From contig JAPPFO010000302.1 of the NCBI GenBank assembly GCA_028875175.1, forward strand, positions 1-21,169: a stretch of DNA of 21,169 nt, read 5' to 3'. This document shows positions 15,598-21,169 of this stretch, piece by piece (within the stretch, counting starts at the first letter, position 1; the number at the start of each line of letters is the position of its first letter). Both the position numbers and the translations under genes were made by a program. The notes beneath the pieces were generated by a model, which did not search any database, was not told the origin of the DNA, and saw only the letters and a program-made list of their open reading frames with translations. Source of the stretch: Chloroflexota bacterium (GTDB taxonomy: Bacteria > Chloroflexota > UBA11872).

Positions 15598-18264
15598 CTA
15601 GGGCGAGCCGACCAACGCGGCCTGTCGTTCCTTGACCTGAGCGACGCGCTCGGCGGCGGCGCGGGCCCGTTCGCGTTCCTTGGCCACCACGGCTTCCGGA
15701 GCGCGCTCGACGAATCGAGGATTCGCCAGCAATTGCTCGGCCCGGCCGAGCGTGGCTTCGGCTTCGGCCAGTTCGCGGGCAAGGCGCTCGCGCTCGGCGG
15801 TGAGATCGACCATGCCGGCCAGCGGCAGGAAGATCTCCACGCCGCTGGCGCGCGCCGTGACGGCCGGTTCGTCGAAGGTCGTGCCGGCGGGATGGAACGT
15901 GAGCGGATCCACGCGGGCCAGACGACGGATGAACACGGACTCGGGTTCATGGTCCGCGCCGCCGATTACGCGGGCCTCGATGTGGCGGCCGGCTTCCACG
16001 CCGGATTCGTGCCGGGCGTTGCGGATGCCCTGGACGATGTCGATCAGCGCTCGAACCCGGGTGATCGCGTCCTCGTCAACGTCCAGAGACGCGGCAGGGA
16101 TTGGCGTGTCGATCAGAAGCTCGGGGGAGTCGGGCGCGCCGCCCGCGACGCGGAAGTGGCGCCAGATTTCCTCGGTTACGTAGGGCATGAATGGGTGCAG
16201 CAGCCGCAGGGAGCCGTCCAGGACCGTGGCCAGCGTGGCCGAGGTGCGGGCGGCGGCGGCCGCGTCGTCGCCGTAAAGGCGAATCTTGGCGGCCTCGACG
16301 TACCAGTCGAAGAACTCGGTCCACAGGAAGTCGTGGAGGGCGCGACCGGCTTCGCCGAAGCGGAAGTGGTCGACATCGCGGATGGCCTGGGCATGGACCT
16401 GGTTGAAGCGGCTGAGGATCCAGCGGTCGACTAGGGACGGTTCGCCGGGATCGCTGCCGGCCGTGCGTTCCATGGCGCCGATGACGAATTTGGCGCCGTT
16501 CCAGATTTTGTTGGCGAAGTGGCCGCCGCGCTCGACCTGGCGCAGGTCCAGGCGCATGTCGTTTCCCGGAGCGGCGGCGGTGACGAAGCTGAATCGCATG
16601 GCGTCGGCGCCATAGGCCTCGATGGTTTCGAGCGGATCGTCGCCCGGCTGGTAGTTGGTCTTGCTGACCTTGGAGCCGTCGAGATGTCGCACCAGGCCGT
16701 GGAAATAGACGTCATGAAACGGCACCTCGCCGACGAGCTCGAGGCCGAGCATGACCATGCGGGCGACCCAGAAGAAGATGATGTCGTAGCCGGTTTCCAT
16801 GACATCGGTGGGATAGAACCGCCGCATGTCGGCCGTGTCGTCTGGCCAGCCAAGGGTCGAGAAGGGCCACAAGCCTGAGCTGAACCAGGTGTCAAGTACG
16901 TCTGGATCCTGCTCAAGCTCCGAGCTACCGCAGGTTGGGCAAGTGGTTGGATCCTCGCGGGGAACGATGACCGCGTCGCACGATTGGCAATACCAGACCG
17001 GGATGCGGTGTCCCAGCCAGAGCTGGCGCGAAATACACCAGGGCTGAATTTCGTCCAGCCAGCGCAGGAATTCGTTCTTGAAACGGGCGGGATGGAAGCG
17101 GATGCGGCCGTCATTCACGACAGCCGTTGAGGCGTCGGCGAGCGGACGAACGTTCACGAACCACTGTTCCGAGACCAGCGGCTCGATCACGGCGTCGTCG
17201 CGGGAGCAGTGGCCGACCGGGTGCGTGTGCGGTTCGACTCGCTCCAGCAGACCCTCGGCTTCCAGGAACTCCAGGTAGGCCGCCCGGGCATCGAACCGAT
17301 CCTGACCGGCCCAGCGGCCGGCGTTGTCGTTGAGGGAGCCGTCGCCGTTCATGATGTTGATGACCGGCAAGTCGTGGCGCTCGCCCATGGCCGCGTCGTT
17401 TGGATCGTGGCCCGGCGTGACTTTGACCGCTCCTGATCCAAATTCGGGATCGACAAAGCTGTCGGCGATGATCGGGATCTTGCGACCGATTCCGGGGACC
17501 ACGGCCTTCTGACCTAGCAGCGACTGATAGCGCTCGTCTTCCGGGTGAACGGCGATGGCGGTGTCGCCGAGCATTGTCTCGGGGCGGGTGGTGGCCACCG
17601 TCAGATGGCCGCCGTCGACCAGCGGGTAGCGGATGTGCCAGAGGGAGCCTTCGACGTCTATATGCTCGACTTCGAGGTCGCTGATGGCGGACTGGTCGTC
17701 GGGGCACCAGTTGACCATGTAGCGGCCGCGGTAGATCAGGCCCTTCTCGTAAAGGCGCACGAAGGCTTCGCGGACGGCGCGGGAGAGTTGCTCATCCAGG
17801 GTGAAGTGTTCGCGGGTCCAGTCGACCGAGGCGCCGAGACGGCGAAGCTGGACGTTGATGCTGTCGCCGACTTCGTCCTTCCATTGCCAGAACCGCTGTT
17901 CGAAACCTTCGCGGCCCAGGTCGTGACGCGTTAGGCCTTCGTTGGCGAGTTCGCGCTCGATCACGTTCTGGGTGGCGATGGCGGCGTGGTCGGTGCCGGG
18001 CAGCCAGAGGGCGGCGCGGCCGTGCATGCGCTGCCAGCGGATCATCAAATCCTGGTAGGCGACGAAGAGGACGTGGCCGTTGTGGAGTTGGCCGGTGATG
18101 TTTGGCGGAGGGATGGCGATGGTGAATGGGCGCCGGTCGGGGTCGTCGGAGGGTTGGAAGGCGCCGGATTCGTCCCAGGTGTCGTAGAGCCGGGATTCGA
18201 CCGAGGCGGGATCGTAAGGGCCGGCCATGGCGTCCAGAACGGACGGGGAACGCTGGGACTTCAT
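15598..18264 (-). CDS. valS: Valyl-tRNA synthetase
   Basis: ValRS charges tRNA-Val and edits mischarged threonine. I take ATG 18264 as start (888 residues). The frame is open upstream to 18375, but that stretch is IS-derived; an ATG at 18231 is a further option. Motifs include the class I signature PPPNITGQLHNGH (52-64; HIGH appears as HNGH), LPGTDHAAIATQ, the editing domain with VATTRPETMLGDTAIAVHPED, the zinc-type CQSC...CPTC (about 425-445), DVLDTWFSSGLWPFSTLGWP and the anticodon-binding domain. The C-terminal ~75 residues form the usual coiled-coil arm, rich in Ala, Glu and Arg. The second signature, usually KMSKS, is KVSKT near residue 530. No ribosome-binding site precedes either start. 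The ATG overlaps the stop of the upstream transposase fragment (TGATG). Confidence 0.97.
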   Translation of the reverse strand: MKSQRSPSVLDAMAGPYDPASVESRLYDTWDESGAFQPSDDPDRRPFTIAIPPPNITGQLHNGHVLFVAYQDLMIRWQRMHGRAALWLPGTDHAAIATQNVIERELANEGLTRHDLGREGFEQRFWQWKDEVGDSINVQLRRLGASVDWTREHFTLDEQLSRAVREAFVRLYEKGLIYRGRYMVNWCPDDQSAISDLEVEHIDVEGSLWHIRYPLVDGGHLTVATTRPETMLGDTAIAVHPEDERYQSLLGQKAVVPGIGRKIPIIADSFVDPEFGSGAVKVTPGHDPNDAAMGERHDLPVINIMNGDGSLNDNAGRWAGQDRFDARAAYLEFLEAEGLLERVEPHTHPVGHCSRDDAVIEPLVSEQWFVNVRPLADASTAVVNDGRIRFHPARFKNEFLRWLDEIQPWCISRQLWLGHRIPVWYCQSCDAVIVPREDPTTCPTCGSSELEQDPDVLDTWFSSGLWPFSTLGWPDDTADMRRFYPTDVMETGYDIIFFWVARMVMLGLELVGEVPFHDVYFHGLVRHLDGSKVSKTNYQPGDDPLETIEAYGADAMRFSFVTAAAPGNDMRLDLRQVERGGHFANKIWNGAKFVIGAMERTAGSDPGEPSLVDRWILSRFNQVHAQAIRDVDHFRFGEAGRALHDFLWTEFFDWYVEAAKIRLYGDDAAAAARTSATLATVLDGSLRLLHPFMPYVTEEIWRHFRVAGGAPDSPELLIDTPIPAASLDVDEDAITRVRALIDIVQGIRNARHESGVEAGRHIEARVIGGADHEPESVFIRRLARVDPLTFHPAGTTFDEPAVTARASGVEIFLPLAGMVDLTAERERLARELAEAEATLGRAEQLLANPRFVERAPEAVVAKERERARAAAERVAQVKERQAALVGSP

Positions 18265-18500
18265 CACGGTTTCGGAAACGACGGCGCCGCACGTCGGGGC
18301 CGGACGCTCATCGTACCGTTGACACCGCGGAACAACCCGACCGCGGGGCCTTCGGCCGCGTAGCGCCGCAGCCACGTGTAGCCCGTCGGCGCCGAGATCT
18401 CAAAGCGCTGGCACAGCGCCCGCCGATTCGCCCCCGGCTGGCTGGCCAACGCCACAAACGCGGCCCGCAAGTCGCTCACCTGTCGCTCCGCAAACGGCAC
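18264..18500 (-). pseudogene. Truncated IS481-family transposase (N-terminal HTH only)
   Basis: From the GTG at 18500 the reading gives VPFAERQVSDLRAAFVAL, then GANRRALCQRFEISAPTGYTW and LRRYAAEGPA. This is the N-terminal helix-turn-helix of IS481-type transposases, where ALCRxFGISxKTGYKWLxRY is typical. Homology stops around 'EGPAVGL', where the family continues GLADRSRRP. The remaining ~20 residues are unrelated, and the DDE catalytic domain is missing. A strong ribosome-binding site, GGAGGA, precedes the GTG by seven bases. The frame ends with TGA at 18266-18264, overlapping the valS ATG. I read it as the left part of an insertion sequence whose rest was deleted. The open frame could still be translated. 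Confidence 0.78.
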
Positions 18501-18508
18501 ATCCCGGT

Positions 18509-18514
18509 CCTCCA
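18509..18514 (-). promoter_or_regulatory. Ribosome-binding site of the transposase remnant
   Basis: On the minus strand GGAGGA lies seven bases before the GTG at 18500. It is the only good Shine-Dalgarno site in the 300 bases upstream of valS, so it could also feed ribosomes to valS by coupling. Confidence 0.55.
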
Positions 18515-18528
18515 GTTCATGTCCAGAT

Positions 18529-18568
18529 GTGTAAACCATGTCTCCGAGCACGTGTAAACGATGTCTCC
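18529..18568. repeat. Pair of 17-base direct repeats at the IS end
   Basis: GTGTAAACCATGTCTCC (18529-18545) and GTGTAAACGATGTCTCC (18552-18568) on the plus strand differ at one position and are spaced 23 bases start to start, about two helical turns. That spacing suits a dimeric transposase binding site. Confidence 0.8.
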
Positions 18569-18672
18569 GGTCTGCACATCCCCAGGAGACGGATTAGAGC
18601 GCAAGTCTCACCATAGAGTTTGCTGACTCCGCCTGTTCTCCATAACTTCGTGGACCTCGACCGGAAGTCGGG

Positions 18673-18705
18673 CGGGTCGGGGACCCGTCCCTACGAATAC
18701 AGGGA
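18673..18705. repeat. Double hairpin, REP-like
   Basis: CGGGTC-GGG-GACCCG (18673-18687) is a perfect 6-bp stem with a 3-base loop. It is followed directly by TCCCT (18688-18692), eight loop bases and AGGGA (18701-18705). Two stems side by side with GC-rich arms resemble REP/BIME-type intergenic repeats. The second stem has no U-run after it, so an intrinsic terminator is unlikely. Confidence 0.55.
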
Positions 18706-18752
18706 TCGACTGGCGGGTTCTGGGCGCTGAATGTTGCGTTTGGTTGCGGACG

Positions 18753-18960
18753 CAGACAGCGGGCGAGGGGGTGAACCCACGCCCCCCGGGTGGGGGTAGC
18801 CGCGGGGGGGCGCCGAGTGGGGGGGCCCAGGGGCAACCGCGGGGGGGGACAACCTGACATATTAATCCTGGGTGGTTTGGGGGGGTTGTGGGGTTTTATT
18901 GTGGCTTTGGGTGGGGGCCGATTACTGGGGGGGTGGGTGTAACCCCGCGCCCGCTGTCTG
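18753..18960. repeat. G-rich MITE-like element with ~35-base inverted terminal repeats
   Basis: The left arm (18753-18787) begins CAGACAGCGGGCG, continues with a GGGGGT run, then CCCAC and a C-run. The reverse complement of the right arm (18927-18960) begins with the identical 13 bases and continues GGGGTTACACCCAC and a C-run. The arms match at roughly 30 of 35 positions. The interior carries many G-runs of 5-8 bases on the plus strand and a partial internal duplication of CCGCGGGGGGG. No open reading frame inside looks real. It resembles a non-autonomous miniature element or a stable snap-back structure. Confidence 0.65.
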
Positions 18961-19024
18961 GGTCTCGCCGGGGTGGGCCGCCTAGTGGACGGGCCCTGGC
19001 GAAGACGCTGGGTGCTACATCCGC

Positions 19025-20644
19025 CTAGAGGGGATTCGGACGCGCGCCCACGTAGGCCTGGAGCTCGGCGTAGCGCTCGGCGTTCTCGGCCAGGATGGCG
19101 TCGCCAGCCTCGTACATCATGGGGATGGCTTCGTCGACCGTCAGCTCGCCAAGCCAGATCTTGTTGGCGATGGCGGAACTGTGGCTGTTGACGTGCCACT
19201 CGATGTAGCTGGGGAACATGAACTGGGGATGGATGGCCGATGAGACGTTGAGCCACTCGTTGAACAGCGCGTGGTTCTCGGGCGGCCCGGCCGCCATCTC
19301 AGGCGACGCGGCGGCGTCCTTGCGGACGACCACGGAGCCGCGGTCAACGGCGATGCGCGTCTGGACCTCGGTTCCCGAAAGGAACGAGAGCCATTCCACG
19401 GCGCCTTCGGTGTTGCCACGAGTTTCGGCGGTGGCGGTGATCAAGTGCGGCTGGTCGCTGAACTGTTGCAGCACGGGCTGGCCGTCGGGCCCCTCCGGAA
19501 GCGGTGACAGGGACCACTTGAAGCGGTCCTTGATGCGCCCAACCTGCGACCCGAACGGGCCGTTGCCCTGGCGGAACAGGTTCTTGCCGGAGGAGAAGGG
19601 GTCCCCGAACTCGCCGGAGAGTTCCTTGTTCATCTCGGCAGGCTGGATGACCTTGTCGATCAACTGCCAGTCGGCCAGCGTGCGCATGCCGATGTCGGCA
19701 CCGGAGTCGGCGAACGTGGACCGGGTCGCGTCCTGGCTGTACCACATGAGCTGTGGATCCGTGGCGTGGGAAAAGCCGATGGAGGCGAAGAGGCTGAACC
19801 AGTAGCCGGTTGGCCGGATCCCGAAGGTGTTGGCGTCGGGGTCGGTGGCCATGCGGAGGGCGTCCTGGAATTCGGCGAAGGCCCCGAAGCTGCCGGGGGT
19901 CGGCTCGGGGATGCCCAGGGACTCGGCCATGTCGAGATTGATAGCCAGGGTTTCGATGTTGCCCTGGAAGTTCATGCCAAACGCGGGACCGCGCATCCCA
20001 GTTCGCGGGTCGTGCCGCGTGTGCTGGAAGTTGGGCGTGGCCGTGTCGGGGTAGAAGAAGAAGTCGTCCGGGCTGAAGTCGTCGCGCTTGGTGAGTAAGT
20101 CGTCGATTTGGACGAAGGCGCCGGCGGCGTACCAACCGGCGGCGAACCAGCCGGTCATCAGGGCGACCTCGGGCTGACTGCCGGAGGCGAACTGAACGCC
20201 GTAGACCTCGTCGGTGCCGGTTGGCGCGGCGACGAACTTGACGTTGAGGTGGGGCGAGACCTGCTCAAAGCGGTCAAGGGCCCACTGCATGGCGGCTCCG
20301 CGCGGGCCGGAGGTGTGGTCGGTGCCGAAGGCGAACGTCTGGGAGACGGGAGCCGGGGCCGCTTCGACCTCGACGACCCTTTCGACAACCTTCTCGACCT
20401 CGACGACCTTCTCGACTTCGACCGCGACCTGCTGGGTCACGACTTTTTCGACGATTCGGTCGACCGGGACTTCCTGGGTGACGATTTTCTCGACGGTTAC
20501 TTCCTGCGTGACGATCTTTTCGACTTCGACGATCTGCGTCTCGCCGCAGGCGGCGAGCACGGCGGCGCCGGCGGCACCGAGACCAAGACCGCCACCAGCA
20601 CGGAGCAGCTTCCGGCGGGTCATGCCGTTCGATAATGAAGCCAT
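19025..20644 (-). CDS. Extracellular solute-binding lipoprotein of an ABC importer (family 1-like), Tat-type signal
   Basis: The 539-residue protein is an ABC importer substrate-binding protein, probably for a sugar or glycoside. The signal has a twin-arginine motif TRRKLLRAG (Arg10-Arg11), a Gly/Ala-rich hydrophobic core and lipobox LAAC with Cys33 as the lipidation site. Residues 34-94 form a stalk of repeated VEKIVTQEV-type units, rich in Val, Glu and Lys. The binding domain follows (from about 100) with features of the bacterial solute-binding family: FEQVSPHLNVKF, SGSQPEVALMTG, a hinge segment near TFGIRPTGYW and ENTEGAVEWLSFLSG-like helices (TRGNTEGAVEWLSFL). The start ATG is preceded six bases upstream by GGGAGGG. 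No permease or ATPase gene follows downstream; the gene is flanked by repeats on both sides. The ligand is unknown. Confidence 0.93.
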   Translation of the reverse strand: MASLSNGMTRRKLLRAGGGLGLGAAGAAVLAACGETQIVEVEKIVTQEVTVEKIVTQEVPVDRIVEKVVTQQVAVEVEKVVEVEKVVERVVEVEAAPAPVSQTFAFGTDHTSGPRGAAMQWALDRFEQVSPHLNVKFVAAPTGTDEVYGVQFASGSQPEVALMTGWFAAGWYAAGAFVQIDDLLTKRDDFSPDDFFFYPDTATPNFQHTRHDPRTGMRGPAFGMNFQGNIETLAINLDMAESLGIPEPTPGSFGAFAEFQDALRMATDPDANTFGIRPTGYWFSLFASIGFSHATDPQLMWYSQDATRSTFADSGADIGMRTLADWQLIDKVIQPAEMNKELSGEFGDPFSSGKNLFRQGNGPFGSQVGRIKDRFKWSLSPLPEGPDGQPVLQQFSDQPHLITATAETRGNTEGAVEWLSFLSGTEVQTRIAVDRGSVVVRKDAAASPEMAAGPPENHALFNEWLNVSSAIHPQFMFPSYIEWHVNSHSSAIANKIWLGELTVDEAIPMMYEAGDAILAENAERYAELQAYVGARPNPL

Positions 20645-20650
20645 AGACGT

Positions 20651-20657
20651 CCCTCCC
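20651..20657 (-). promoter_or_regulatory. Ribosome-binding site of the solute-binding protein gene
   Basis: GGGAGGG on the minus strand sits six bases before the ATG at 20644. It supports that start over the in-frame ATG seven codons later, which would also keep the twin-arginine motif. Confidence 0.7.
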
Positions 20658-21117
20658 TAGAATTCCGGCCTCGAGAGACCGCGCCCCAAGTGGCGTCGGC
20701 AGCAGGCAGCGCCGGAACGCGTCAACGAATCGAGCGTAGCACGAAGCGCTGAGTGGCTTGAACATTGAATGTCGAAGGCACCTATCGCTGGAATTCGCAG
20801 AGGCGCGCTGGATGAAGGGGGACTTGGATTGCTGGTAGGCGCCGGGGTGGGGTTCGGGGTGGGGTTCGGGGTGGGTGGCGAGGCGGCGTTTTGGGTAGCG
20901 GCGGTGGGGTTGACGTCGACTTGCCGAGGAGTTCGCGGGGACGGCAGCGGGGACCTGTCGCCTCAGTCGCCGGTCACTTTGGCACCCTGGCCGAGGATGA
21001 ATGCCTGGTCACGCTAGCAAGGGCGGCGGCGGGCGCGGGCGAATGGGCAATCACGCCCAGAGTTTCGGAGACCCTGGCGGGATAGACTTTGAGCCTCGGA
21101 TTCGCGGGGGCTGAGCG
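20658..21117. other. Intergenic stretch between divergent genes
   Basis: Apart from a G-rich tandem repeat I see no gene here. A short plus-strand frame from 20769 to 21017 reads through the repeat as GVGFGVGFGVGG and has no ribosome-binding site. Minus-strand TGCTACGCT near 20735-20743 resembles an extended -10 box for the solute-binding protein gene, but its -35 region is poor. On the plus strand TAGACT (21083-21088) could be a -10 box for the gene starting at 21118; no -35 box is clear. Confidence 0.5.
20844..20875. repeat. 12-base G-rich tandem repeat, G-quadruplex-prone
   Basis: GGGGTGGGGTTC occurs twice in exact tandem (20844-20855, 20856-20867) and continues as GGGGTGGG (20868-20875). 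Six G-runs of three or more, separated by one to three bases on the plus strand, make a textbook G-quadruplex candidate. It lies about 200 bases upstream of the solute-binding protein start. Confidence 0.75.
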
Positions 21118-21169
21118 ATGTACGACCCTGATCTCCACCTGCTGGTGGACGACGAGGAGATCGATGCCC
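21118..21169 (+). CDS. Start of an unidentified gene (3'-truncated by window)
   Basis: Only 17 codons are visible: MYDPDLHLLVDDEEIDA. A GGGGG run seven bases before the ATG could act as a weak ribosome-binding site. The 'LxVDDxxI' pattern resembles the N-terminus of a glycosidase-like family that begins LFxDDxLI, which would suit the neighbouring solute-binding protein. Seventeen residues are too few to rely on. The acidic, ordered codon usage and the position after an intergenic stretch make a real start plausible. Confidence 0.45.
   Translation, partial: MYDPDLHLLVDDEEIDA

Larger units (their letters stand above)
18501..18578 (-). mobile_element. Left end of an IS481-like insertion sequence
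   Basis: Read on the minus strand, the segment begins TGTGCAGACC and then contains two near-identical 17-mers, GGAGACATCGTTTACAC (18568-18552) and GGAGACATGGTTTACAC (18545-18529). They differ at one base and have a 23-base period. They run into the transposase start. TGT-type ends and internal GTTTACA-like repeats are what I expect of IS481 termini. No matching right end was found in the window. The exact outer boundary near 18578 is inferred. Confidence 0.65.
18579..19024. other. Gene-free stretch between the IS remnant and the solute-binding protein gene
   Basis: I see no supportable gene in these ~450 bases. The left third holds ordinary sequence and two adjacent hairpins. The right two thirds hold a G-tract-rich element with inverted-repeat ends. 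Reading frames through it give only Pro/Arg- or Gly-rich shadow peptides. A minus-strand frame runs through from the solute-binding protein side, but it is out of frame with that gene and low in complexity. Confidence 0.7.

Noticed and set aside
18673..18705. Intrinsic terminator
   Set aside because: The stems are good, but no T-run follows on either strand.
18594..19256. 220-codon minus-strand frame across the G-rich element and the 3' end of the lipoprotein gene
   Set aside because: It is out of frame with the real gene and Pro/Arg-rich from C-runs, so it is a translation of repeats.
20769..21017. 82-codon plus-strand frame across the G-rich repeat
   Set aside because: The GVGFGVGFGVGG segment is a direct readout of the tandem repeat. 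There is no ribosome-binding site and the rest has no recognisable content.
18501..21117. CRISPR array, tRNA or rRNA gene in the repeat-rich right part
   Set aside because: The repeats are only two or three copies, G-rich and without unique spacers. I saw no cloverleaf or rRNA sequence.

Overview
The window is a GC-rich, densely packed bacterial chromosome segment, most likely from an uncultured member of the Chloroflexota. The best lineage clue is the solute-binding lipoprotein at the right end. It has a twin-arginine/lipobox signal followed by a Val-Glu-Lys-rich 'VEKIVTQEV' stalk, a style I know from Chloroflexota substrate-binding proteins. The metabolic genes (tandem SDRs, HyuB, an ACMSD-type amidohydrolase, an orphan corrinoid protein) fit the marine or sponge-associated heterotrophs of that phylum. 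This is inference from gene content; no rRNA or tRNA gene is present to confirm it.

Left part (1-8.4 kb): the 3' part of an ABC exporter on the plus strand converges on a long minus-strand cluster. In transcription order it reads rdgB, two SDR oxidoreductases, ksgA/rsmA, pth, mfd. Most junctions from the second SDR onward overlap: TAATG between the SDRs, GTGA between ksgA and pth, and 23 bases between pth and mfd. This is a housekeeping run (nucleotide-pool cleaning, ribosome maturation, peptidyl-tRNA recycling, transcription-coupled repair) with two redox enzymes embedded in it.

Middle part (8.5-15.6 kb): a plus-strand corrinoid protein without a visible methyltransferase partner comes first. 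A minus-strand pair follows, a DXS-like protein and a metal-dependent amidohydrolase. Then come thpR (plus), hyuB without hyuA (minus), a small two-helix membrane protein (plus) and a YhaM-like OB-HD exoribonuclease (plus). Convergent neighbours end within a few bases of each other or overlap at their stop codons.

Right part (15.6-21.2 kb): valS is preceded directly by a truncated IS481-type transposase and one IS end. Its ORF stops in a TGATG overlap with the valS start. Next is an intergenic stretch with a double hairpin and a G-tract-rich element of about 208 bp bounded by inverted repeats. The solute-binding lipoprotein follows, then a second G-rich tandem repeat and the start of an unidentified plus-strand gene.

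The most unusual item is the DXS-like protein at 10370-11641. It keeps the 1-deoxyxylulose-5-phosphate synthase fold signature and an intact 423-codon frame. Its thiamine-diphosphate/metal motif, the catalytic histidine positions and the catalytic glutamate are all replaced, and the C-terminal domain is missing. It looks like a pseudoenzyme with a new role, paired with an amidohydrolase.
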